From Polytrichum commune (lineage: Eukaryota; Streptophyta; Polytrichopsida; Polytrichales; Polytrichaceae), in the NCBI GenBank assembly GCA_950295325.1, contig OX485806.1:2292001-2356000 (forward strand): a stretch of DNA of 64,000 bases, read 5' to 3'. The notes below the pieces were generated by a model. The model was not told the origin of the DNA and ran no database searches. It saw only the letters and a list, made by a program, of their open reading frames with translations. This document shows, piece after piece, positions 11,563 through 23,100 of the stretch; position 1 is the first letter of the stretch; each line of letters starts with the position of its first letter. The translations under genes were made by a program, and so were the position numbers.

Positions 11563-14052
11563 AGTTTCTCTAAATTCATTTGTAGAATATCAATAATCAA
11601 ATGAGATTTCTATCACCTTGTCCATCTAGCTTTAGGCAACCCTAAAAGTAACATATAAGGATGTCCAAGTGTTTGAAACTTAATAAAAAAAACAAAACCA
11701 TATTGTTAGCATAAGGTGAGAGAGCCTAAAACTGACAACAAACCTTTACCTCCAACTAGTTTTGCACCTAAAACTGAGCGGGAATGTAGTGTGAACATAC
11801 AACCAAGTAATCACGACCATTCACATGTAGGCATTTGAATTTGCAATTGCAAATTTAGCTATGAGGTAGATCGTGGATGTGTGAGTGAGCCTACCAAGTT
11901 GTGGATGTGCCGCCATTGCATTTAAATCCCATGAAGTCATTGAACAAAACATTGGAGCTCAATAAAATATAGCTATTGGGGGAGTTCAACATGGCATTGG
12001 AACTGCACTACATGATTTCATTAAACCAACAATAGTTGCACTTGCAGCTAATTGGGAGGAGATGGTTGGGTGAATTCCAGTTGTAGCTTTCAAGGTTTTG
12101 CCCAAGACTACTTTGGACAACAACTACAACCCAAGTAGTGAGGTGATGAAGGTGAGGATTTCGAGGAGGAACAATGTCCTGAGGACGAGCTTGATATGGA
12201 ATGTCTCCTCATGTAGTACTACGCATTGAGGAGGCCTTGAAGATCTCAACGAACCCCAATTGTGGCTACAAATGCATCTCTAGATGTCGTTAGCAACTCG
12301 AGGAACTCTCAACTTGCCACAGTTTCCCCCGATTTACAATAAGCAATGCACATAATGTGAGTATTGTTTGACCTTTGATCCAGTTTGAATTTGGGGGGCC
12401 CTCTTGAGTATGCATGTATTCATTTCATTTGAGGGTAAGATTGGATGGCAATGGGTTGTGGATATTGAAGAATCCTTGCATTATTGTGAGCATGTGTGTG
12501 AGAGTTGAGGTGTCATGGAGGTGTATAATGCGGAATTTGGGCATTGCCGTGGGCATTGCTCTCCACAGGTTTTGAGTTGGACTTGTGGCAATTTGAGGAT
12601 AACAAATTGAAATCCACCCTTACTCAACTGCAATAATGTCCATAGTGCGAATCCTTTGTCGTCTAGGTGGAAATCTCAAGAGCATCTCAATGTTAAGTTG
12701 TATCAATGTAGAGGATGATTGCTTGCCCAAATTCTAAGTTTTCAAAAGCAAGCAAATAAAGAGGAATTACATCAAGATGTGCAAGACCGGATCTTGCATG
12801 ACATTGCAATTGCATGAATGGATGACCGAGTTTTTGTTCTCAAAATGGTTATCATGTTTTGTGAAGTGCGTGCAAACATCAAGAAGTTGCTTGTGGAAAG
12901 ATGATTCCCCTCCTGATTATTTATGGGCACAATTCCCATGTGACATTTGATGTTGTGTTATAAGCAAGGGATGTGGGCTTGGATCTCTTGACATTGTTGT
13001 CACGTACATCCCATGCCCTTCAACCCCTTGACATTTTGTGCTTCAAGACGTTGAAAGGTGCATTCCGGTATTGCCGCAATGTATGTTTAATAGCCAACAA
13101 TGGGAAAGGGGTGAGGAAAAAGGATTTGGCACATTAGGTGTCAATCTTTTTGAGAAGAGCATTAGCACTTGTAAATATCCTTGTGGACTTCAAAGTGGAG
13201 GGATATGGCCATTTGACGACACAAATACGAAGGGTAAAATGGCACCATCCAAGTGTTGGCAATGAGCTCAAAATGGCATACCCCAACCGGCCTTAATCTC
13301 AAATTCAAGAATTTTGGGAAGAGACATGAGAGGTGTACATTCGAAATGAGCAGAATCATGCTAACCATTATTATGTTGAGGTGGATTGCAACGATGTTCC
13401 ATCCCCATGCATTGTGGTTGAGTCAACATCACCGGTGTCAGAGGACTATGGTTTTGTGACGTTGACTCAACCACCTTGTGTTTTCCCCACCTCTTCAAGC
13501 TTCATTTGTGTCAAGATTCTTGACTCTACCTAAATTGCCATGTCAAGCTCAAGAATGAGGAAGGATTGTGAACCGATCATTGACTACAACAAGTCAATAT
13601 TGATAACATCGGACATGTGCATCAAGTAGTTGGAGGAAAAGACATTAAGGAGAGTGGATGTTGACGAAGCGAGGAGAAAAAATAGGAGCAAATGAATTGA
13701 ACAAAGGCAAGCGGGAGGTGTCAAAGATGGCGTGGGAAGAGGCAAAAAGAACAAAGATCACAACAAGATAGTAAAAAAAAACATTTAATGCCCAATGGTT
13801 GTCCATAAGATGTTCCAAAATTTGGGAGCCACTACACCAAACAACCAAGTTGAAAGCACCCATAAGGCAAGGCACTTATGCCGGACGGTTTTGTGATTGG
13901 CTCCACCTTTGTGTAGACAAACAACCAAATAGCAACGGAAACGTTATAATTAAAGCAAAGGGGATTAAAAAAAATCTTTTGGAGTTATTGACGGTGCCAT
14001 GGGCATATCGGCCCGATGCTCGTTTCCCACAAGATGATTTTGAATGCATTGA

Positions 14053-14086
<34 letters not shown>

Positions 14087-15574
14087 TTTGTTTGTTATTT
14101 TGGTTTTGTTTTGTTTTGTTTGTTTTTAGTTGGTGTGTGTGTGTGCGCGCGCGTGTGTTTTTTACAAAACAAAATTTACTTCATTTTTTGGGTGAGTGGA
14201 CGACATATCTATGTCTAACATCGATAGTATCAAAACAAACATGTTAGCTTGGGTATCCCAAATGCAAAGGCTAGGGTTGTATAGAACTACTGGAAACACT
14301 GCAATTTTTTTGTATTGTATTGTGAGTGAGGCATTTTTCACCCTTGGACCTTCTAAGATGCATGTTTTGATAGAATTTTGACATTGGGCAACGAATGCGC
14401 CATTATTTGATTGTCTTCTTATTCACACATGGATTGCCAAATGGGCACTTCATAGTGGTTAATACTTGGACTACGATGAGGCTTCGGAGCATCCAAAAAT
14501 ATCAACAATTGTTTAGCTTTGAAAGACTTAGTTGTAGCTCTAGAGCAGTTTGGGCCCGTTAACATGTTTCATGTCATTTTTGCATTAGGTGTTGGAATGT
14601 ACTCAACACAAGGGCTTTTAGAAATAGTGTTGAGTCTACTCACATGCAATTGGTGAGTAGGCCCATGCTTCAAGTATAGGCACCTTCTTGTGTTGTGAAG
14701 AGGCCAATAGTGTTTGGTTGTGGAACCCCCTACATAGCAAAGATGTGCATAATGGACAATTTAACTTTGCCAATTTATGCAGGTTGCATAAAATTTTATT
14801 TATTTATTTATTTTATTGTTTTTTGTGTGGTAGTTGACTAGTTTTGCACGTCCATGCATTTTCTAATTTTTTGCTCGCATATGAGTTATTGTACATGGCT
14901 CCCTATTCCATCTTCACATGTGTTGGAATGTAGTTTCCACATATATGGGATACAAGTGGGTCGTGACAAAATGTGAGCATGACACGTGGAAAATTTGAGG
15001 TTTTTTTTTGTTTTTGTTTTTTTGTGACGGAATAGAGTGCCCTATCTGGTACACTGAACATGATATTTGTCACTTATTATTTGGAATTACGTAGTGCTAT
15101 GTCTATTTACTATATATCTCATATTTAACCAACAAATGTTAAATTGGTTGTTTGGAAACTATAGAACATTAAAACATTTCCTTGGTAAAATATAAAATAA
15201 TAGTAAAAATATATAGCATTGTGTAAATCCAAATAATAAGTGATACTAAATATCATAGTAGTGTGGTTCATTTCACTTACTCACATTATTAGCTAATTCT
15301 CCTTGTTAGGTGGTGCGGCCATGCTATTTACTATTAGTTAGCTAGAATTTTTTTAGCTAATTCTCTTAACTAGGTGCTGTAGCTGGACCCTTAAATATTC
15401 ATATGATCTCCAAAAATCATGAGGAAAATGACTATGAGCTCAATTTGGATTTGCTAACCATCTCATACTAATCATGTGTTCAATAACCAAGGAGAAGTGG
15501 GCTAGTAGGAATAAAATAGTAACCATTTAAGACCCATCTTCCTTAGGTACATGTTAATATAGACTACTTCAGTG

Positions 15575-15594
15575 CCCCCCCCCCCCCCCCCCCC
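15575..15594. repeat. Homopolymer run of 20 C
   Basis: It is the longest of several G/C homopolymers in this window. Others lie at 40756-40765, 41479-41489, 42911-42918, 52919-52928, 59097-59110 and 59687-59699. Confidence 0.9.
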
Positions 15595-15869
15595 GTCCCC
15601 AACAGACCAACTTACCAAGTGTGAATAAGGCCTTCAGTGGAGCCTAATTACACCAAGCTAACCTTCCAAAAGACTAACCGTTGTACAGAGAAAAAGAGCG
15701 TCCATCCTCCAGTCGCAAGTTAAGTCCACCGGTCGACCACTTCTTCAACACTGAAGACATTTAGGCGACCATCGGTCGTGCGACAAATGGTGAGCGTCCG
15801 TCAGTCGCCCTAAAGTTCAAATGTTGGGACCGCCTCTCTCGCGCCCTTTTTGTGGCAATGAAGGCGGTG

Positions 15870-17105
15870 ATCTCCTCCTCAGACAGATAGAAGTCGGAAG
15901 ATTGGTGAGGACTTCGAATTTATACCCAAGGCTTTTTCCCCACCTTGTAATTTGTTCAGTCTATTGAGGTTTAATGTACATTGAGGAATAATCACTGACG
16001 ATTCAATATCCCTGGAGAATTCTGTTGCTGGTTTCGGCATATGTCTGGTTCTGTGGTTGAATTTCAATTTCTTCTTGGACGGATGCTGAATGCATCATCA
16101 GCTGGTAAGGACCATCAATCTGACATGCATTGCTACCATGTAGGGTTTTGGGATTCAGGTTTTGGTTAAGATTTGAGGTTTTTAGGTTCGTTTGAAATAT
16201 GCACTCTCGCTGGCTATGTCTTTGTTTGTTTGGGCATGACTAAATTTCTCGCACTATGGCGAGTGGATCGACTGGTAAGGGAAATTTCCCACAGCAAACG
16301 TCTTTTTTGATCTTGGATTTTAGTTAGTTTTTAAGGTTTTGAAGTTTTGAAAAGTTTATGATCCTCTGTTCACCAATAACAGACCTATAGATTGTTTGCC
16401 TGCATGGGTTGGTTTGTGTACGGTTTTCAGGGTTCGAAATTCCACATGTGCTTTAGGTAAAGAAGATCATTCAACAACATAGATTGTTTAACTTGGTAGA
16501 TGTTCCCTCGCTCTCCTTTGTAGAATTTTTGAGTTGAATTGCATTGGCAATCATCAGCAAGGGTGTGGTAACTTACCAACTAATTTCTTCTACAGATTGT
16601 TTGCCTCCATGGGTTGGTTGTATGCATGTGGATATTTTGGGTTTAAATGCCATTGTCCTTTGGGTTAAAGCAGCTCACTCAACAGCATGCATTGTTTCAC
16701 CTGATAGAATTTCCCTCCTCGCTCTCCTTTTGAATTTGAAGTGAATTGACAGTTATCAGCAAGGGTGTTCTAACCCACCAAACTAATTTCAGTGCAGTAC
16801 AGTCCCTGGAGTAAGATTCTGAACAACATTTTGTAAACAGTTTTTGGAGCTTGAAGTTCACCCATGAACAGAATCCACAGATTGTTTCCATCCATGGATT
16901 GGTTGTGTATATGTGATTTTGGTTGAGAATTCCATATGTGCTTTTGGGTAAAGCAGATCGCTCAACATCATAGATTGTTTCACTTGAAAAATTTCCCCTC
17001 CTCGCTATTCAATGTGGAGTTTCAACCAAGGATGTTCTGACCAACTAAACGAATTTCATCGCAGTTCAGGACCTGGAGTAACATTCTGATCAACATCGTG
17101 CGAGC
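15870..17105 (+). promoter_or_regulatory. Probable 5' leader of the DRP5A-like gene with three tandem modules
   Basis: Directly upstream of the start codon are three imperfect direct repeats beginning GATTGTTT at 16390, 16595 and 16880. Each carries CATGGRTTGGTT, AAAG.AGATC.CTCAAC, CCTCGCT and CAAGG.TGT. Modules 2 and 3 also share a splice-acceptor-like TTTCA..GCAG followed by C.GGAGTAA.ATTCTGA.CAACAT; in module 3 this runs straight into the ATG. Upstream, two similar donor-like sites occur, ATCAGCTGGTAAGG (about 16098) and ATCGACTGGTAAGG (about 16269). This suggests a spliced leader with duplicated donor and acceptor options. No TATA box was picked out with confidence. Confidence 0.45.
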
Positions 17106-20100
17106 ATGGGAAGCATGGCGGTACTCAATAATGGCGTGCTGTTAGAAAATGGTCACAGCAAGAAAGCAGGGCTGGAGAAGACTGTCACAAAGCGAGCGGA
17201 AGCAATCTACAACAGTGAGGAATCAAGGACGAGGTATGAAGCCTACAGCCGATTGCAAGCAAGTGCGGTGGCATTCGGAGAGAAGCTACCCATCCCAGAA
17301 ATTGTTGCTGTAGGAGGCCAATCTGATGGCAAATCCTCTTTGCTGGAGGCTCTCCTTGGATTTCGGTTCAATGTGAGGGAGGTGGAGATGGGTACTCGGC
17401 GACCTCTCATGCTCCAAATGATTCATGATCCCAATGCATTGGAGCCTCGTTGCCGACTTCAAGTAAGCTGCAATATGGAATTTCCTGTTTGTTTGTTCCC
17501 TTTTAATAGCCACTAAGATACTTATGTGACCAAGAATTCACCCTTTCAATCCTTTGAATGCTCGCTCAGGTTGGGAAATGTGTCAATTCAAAGGACCCCT
17601 TATCCTTAAACGCTGAGAAATTTCGGTTGAGATAAGACGCATCTTGCATGTTTGCACTCTGAAACATAGAATTATAATCATACATTAAATCCTTGTACAG
17701 CCAGTAAGCTACTTCTGTTACCAAGAAATTACTCTTTCAATCCTTAAATGCTCGCGCAGTTGTGGTGGAGAGATCGAAGGCCTAAATCCTAAACCCCGGC
17801 AGATTTGGGTAGACATAGGGTTTGCATGTTCCCATGATTTCTGTTTCAGTCCTTTGTATGCTCGCACAGGAGAGTTCGAAGGTCTCATGAGTGGTTGGGA
17901 AATCTTTCCACTCAAAGGACCCCTAAGTCCTAAACGCTGACAGATTTGATCAGAAATAGGGACACATGTTGCCATGTTAAAACTCTGAATATAGATTTAT
18001 GATGCATCTACTACACAAAACATCTTCAGTTTGACATTGAAATGTGTCATGTTAATCAGAGTGGTCTCCATGACTTGTTATGTAGCACCAAGTGTCATAT
18101 GACACCCTACACCCTTTGGAGTTGCCACCCACTGATTGGAAGACAATTAGCGGGGGTTGATGATGAAAAGTGTGGGCCACGCTAAATGTTTAGTGTAGTT
18201 GCTTATTAAGGTAGTTGCCACAATCAGATGTTTAGTGTAGTTGCATATTGAGTTGAGTTACTTCTATTTCCAACCCATTTCTATTTCAACCCTTTGAATG
18301 AGCGTGCAGGAAGGTGGAGAGAAGCTCTCATGGCTGGTTGGGAAATGTTTCAACCCAATGTTAATACCCTAATGCTAGGATGTAATGCCTGGCAGATTTG
18401 GGTGGAAATAGGGATCCATGTCTACCATGTTTGCACTCCGAACATAGAACTGTGATGAAGTGATCGGAGCATTTACTAACTTAATTGCATATCGAGGTAG
18501 AGTGCTGCCTGCCAACAATTGCAAGTATTGCACAGTGGTCTTTGCAAAAGAAAATAAAATACTTTGCACTGACAATTTATATGCCTCTTGTGTAGGATGA
18601 GTATTCTGATGAGTATGGACCAGTGATCTCACCAGTCTCAGCTGTAGCTGACGCCATTCGACTGAGGACAGAGGAATTCCTCAAAACACTGGGAACAGCA
18701 GTGAGTGCAAAGCCCATAGTGATGAGAGCCGAGTACGCGTTCTGTCCAAACCTGACGATTATTGACACACCTGGCTTTGTGCTAAAGGTACAACTTCACT
18801 TTTCTCCAGACACAACCTGCCTAACACAGATAACTACATGGTCATACATAAAATGCATGTCCCAATTACAGGTCATCTTCGTAGTTGCTTTCTGCGGGTA
18901 TGTGGTCCTACTGTGCGCACTTCCAATGCCACAGATAATTTTGGACATGGAATTGAAGCTGGGTTTGTCTCATCTGGTTAGCAATTGCAATGAATCACAC
19001 AGATTTTCATATCAAGTTACAGAGTTGGTGGTGAGATCTACAACTTAAACGAGGTCAAATTGAAGATTCTCTTTCTCTAACGTGATCACATAGGCCCTCC
19101 CAATTATGTTAAGTATTGGACGTAGTATGGTGTCTATGTTCTGAGCAAATAGTCTAATCTCTTCGTAACATGGTCTTTTTAGTGTCCATTCTTAATTACA
19201 AACCTTGCCATATACCACTCAAATGTAGGTGTTCGTTTAAGAGTGACCAGATAAGGCCAACATACCTAATCCAAGTAGTTACCTTTGAGGGTGGTGAATT
19301 AAATTCTGATTGGCATAGTGTATCTTATTTCTCCACGAATGAACCTCTTGTCTAAATCAATGGTAGGTAAATAATTAAGTGAGGATGTCCTACTGCAGGC
19401 CAAGAGGGGTGAGCCAGAAAATACACCTGACGAGATCGAGGCCATGGTCCGTCAATTAGCGGCCCCAAAGCACAGATTGTTGTTGTTTCTTCAGCAGAGT
19501 AGTGTAGAATGGTGTTCGTCACTCTGGCTAGATGTTGTGAAATCAATTGACCCCACTTTCCAGCGAACCATGGTGGTCGTCTCCAAGTTTGATAATCGGC
19601 TCCAGGTTATTCCTCGTTTCCTTATCAGGACTTTCTGAATGTCTAGAATCAATGCAGTTGACCTAATGCTACATGATTTTATTACACACCTCTGTGCTAT
19701 TAGTTATAATGCTTTTTTTGGCTGACTTGACTGGTTTTTGCAGCGGTCTTTGGTCTCAAATTATTTCTCATTTATACATGGCAGGAATTTTCGGAGCGGT
19801 GGGAAGTAGATCGATATCTGAGTGCTGGAGGTTACTTGGGGGAGAATGCACGCCCTTTTTTTGTGGCCTTACCCAAAGAAAGAACCGTGTGCACCAATGA
19901 AGACTTCCGCCGTCAGATTGCAGTTGTTGATGCAGAGGTTTTAAGGCAGCTACGTGAGAAAGTGTCTGGTGGCTTTGATGAGGAGAAATTTGGGAATCAT
20001 GTTGGGTTTGGAAACCTTCGGATTTTCTTGGAGGCTGAGTTACAGCGCAGGTGAACTCCTTGTTTAATTTTCCAGAGCATGGTGTGAGCCTCAGTGAAAT

Positions 20101-23100
20101 TTCTAAGAATCAGAGAAAATCTTAGCATCATATAATTCTATCAAAGCCTGTGTGACACAGATGGGTGGACTGAACATTTGGATTTATTATCTGACAGTTT
20201 GGACAATCTATGATGTTTCTCATCATCTCCTATTGTTGGGTTAGACTCTATTGTGTAAATGAACATGAACCCGGACAATGCTATCAAAATCTTTGTGACA
20301 CAAATAGGTGGACTGGCCATTTGGAAAATAAAAAAGTTATTAAGAGGGTATGACGTTCTCATCACCTCATATTGTTGGATTAGATTCTATTGTATAAGTG
20401 GACGAGAACTCTGCCAATGCTTTTTTCAGGGACATGGCATAAGGTTTGGCTTCACTTGAATATTTTGCAGGTATAGAGATGCTGCTCCAGAAACACTGTT
20501 ACTCTTAGACCAACGGTGTATGGAAGTTACAGCTGAACTTGCGGTTGCAGAAGCCAAAATCAATGCGGCAGCTGATGTGGCATCTTTGCGCAAGGCTTCT
20601 ATGATGTATACATGGTCCATTACACGCAATACAGTAAGTTGCACAATATCGCATACTTGCAGTTTCAAAGAGGTTCTGCTTTGACTTTCTTGTGGGACAG
20701 ATATGTGAGTGGTAGTAACAAATATTTATGTTGAAAGCTTGAAATCGCACTCGAGTTATTTAAGAGTTATCCTTGATTCAAGGACTCGAGACCACCGTAT
20801 TAGGTGCCTTCAAAAGTTTGCCATGAAATTCATTTCTCTTGGCAAAAGTCAAGTACCTCCGCCAAAATTAAGGGTTCCGACACCATTTGAATGCTCCTTA
20901 AAACACTATAAATTTTCAAATGGGGCGAAACTCCCTACCAAAACATGAGTTATTGAGATACTTGAAGGATGACTTTCTGGCCCTATGTTTCCATCTTGCA
21001 ACTCTTTGCAACTTCAACCATTAATTTCATCAAGGTGGCAGGCTGAACTACTTGACGGAGTGGACAGCCCAGATCCTGCAAAGTGGGGTCTAACATCTCA
21101 GGAGGAGAGAAGTGAGAGTTCATTGATCAGATGGCCAGGCCAGGTGGAGGATGTTGAGCCTCACAATGCAAATCTAAGGCTCTACGGAGGAGCTGCTTTC
21201 GAACGTGTCCTGCACGAGTACAAGTGTGTCGTCTGCTCTATGGAGAGCCCACCTGTTTCACAGGAGCAGGTTTGATCGAAATCTCTTATCTTATGTTTTA
21301 GTAATGGTCACTTACATGTTTTAGTAAGGTCTTATCCTTTAATTCAATAAGACCTTTCATCTGGAGCTGGCCCTGTATGATTTTTCATCATTTTTTTGCA
21401 TAAAATGTCAATAATTTCTTTCCACATGCCAAAATGAGTTGGACCTTCAATGAACCAGATAGAAGGTTCTTTGTTCAAACCTCCAAGCATGCTCCAAAAG
21501 CTTGAAGGTGTTGTATGCAAAACAACATCATGGTGAGTTAGAGGATTAGTTTATAGTATTATTGTACTATCTTTCTCCAGTTTCTGAGTGAACTTGAATG
21601 AGAGAAAATCCCCGACGTGCTGCAGATTAATCGTTAATTAGTCATCAGAATGCAAGATTGTTACTGTTTCCAAGCTAGTCTGTGGGTAATAATTTGCCTT
21701 TGTATAACCTCATGATGGCAGGTTGCAAGTATCTTGCAAGCCCATTCCAGTAGGAGGGGAGGTCCTGTATTTGTGTTGGCCAAGTCAGCAGCACAGGCTT
21801 GGTTGAGCCCTCTGCTTGACACTGTATGCGAGCGTCTTGTTTTCATTCTCCGCAATCTTTACAAGCTCGCAGCTGAACGCATCCTCAGCGAAGAATGTTC
21901 TAGGGGTAAGTCTCTGCTTAAGTATTACACGAGTAGTTGAAGATGCATACCTTCATCACATATTTCCAAAGGGTGGTGTATTATATAACTGTTACCTTTA
22001 AACTAGACTCAGTACATAGTGTAATGTAATTATCTTATAATGTATCCATTATTCTTATGTAACGATTTGCTTCGTATTACCATAATATGGCACATATTAG
22101 AAGGAAATAAGAGGACCATATAATTATTACAACAATATTCCTGAATTTAAGATAATATTGCAATGTGTGATTGGATCTACATGATAAATTTGACTCTGGA
22201 AGTTTGTGATGTTTGTTTTAACCTTGCTCTGAGGCCTAGAGATATTGTAATCTAGATAAAAGATATTTTATGGCTTGATGTTGCTCAAAGATTAATATAA
22301 CTCATGACTGACTTGTTGTAAGAATAGACAAATGAGGGCATAATTGATCTTTGTAATGTGTTTGTGAATTCAGAAGTTCATTTTGCATGTGTGTTGTTCA
22401 TTTAACAGATGCCATCCACAAAAGTGCACAGAATCTTTCGGTGTACGTGGATTTTCACTGCAATCTGGGGAAAGCGCATGACCGCTTCATTCGCAAGATC
22501 GCAGCGCGGGCGAAAGACCTGGTGAAACACCAGTTATCAGCGATTGTCAGCTCATTCTTTGATGTCTGTAGCAATGAGTACAACACCCACTTGACGTCAT
22601 TTCGGAGAGGCATATTTGGTGTGTATTTCAAATCACAAAGATTGTCATTTAAGTTTTAGAATTGGACTTGAGGTTTGAAAGTGATCACATAGGCCTTCCT
22701 TATTTGTGATCACTTTTGACCCTTGAGCGGTGTATGTATTTTAAGCACATAGTCGAATCTCATCGTAACACGTGCCTTTTTGGTGTGTGCTTTTGACTAC
22801 TACCTATGCAATATTCCACTCATATATAGGTCTCCGCTTAAGGAGGGTGACCACATAAGCCCCGCGTACCTTTATAAGCTTCTAACAAGTGTAGTTGGAT
22901 TATGCTATGAAGAAATTAACACATTGTCACAACACAGGCACACTGACTTGGTTTGATTACTGGGAGATGATTGGAGCTTGGTCACCACAAAAAGTTTGAT
23001 TCATTTTTGTATTCTAGGTTTTGAGATTGCCTCACTAAGAGACATTAGAGTTATCCTTTAATTCAATGGAACTTTTTGTTGGGAGTTGGCCCCTATGATT

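Larger units (their letters stand above)
10681..15870. other. Long stretch without a recognisable gene
   Basis: No coding frame here has convincing family resemblance. What can be seen: a hairpin repeat at about 11459-11560; a dispersed repeat at 11318-11420 that recurs near 27215-27305; a more G+C-rich stretch, 12000-14050, with broken open frames that may be old transposon coding sequence; a (TA)n tract at 14055-14084 followed by GT-rich DNA; and a run of 20 C at 15575-15594. Confidence 0.4.

Noticed and set aside
13038-14218. Several 60-139 codon open frames in a G+C-richer stretch
   Set aside because: The longest runs into a (TA)n tract giving an IYIYIY tail, frames are broken, and I recognise no protein family.
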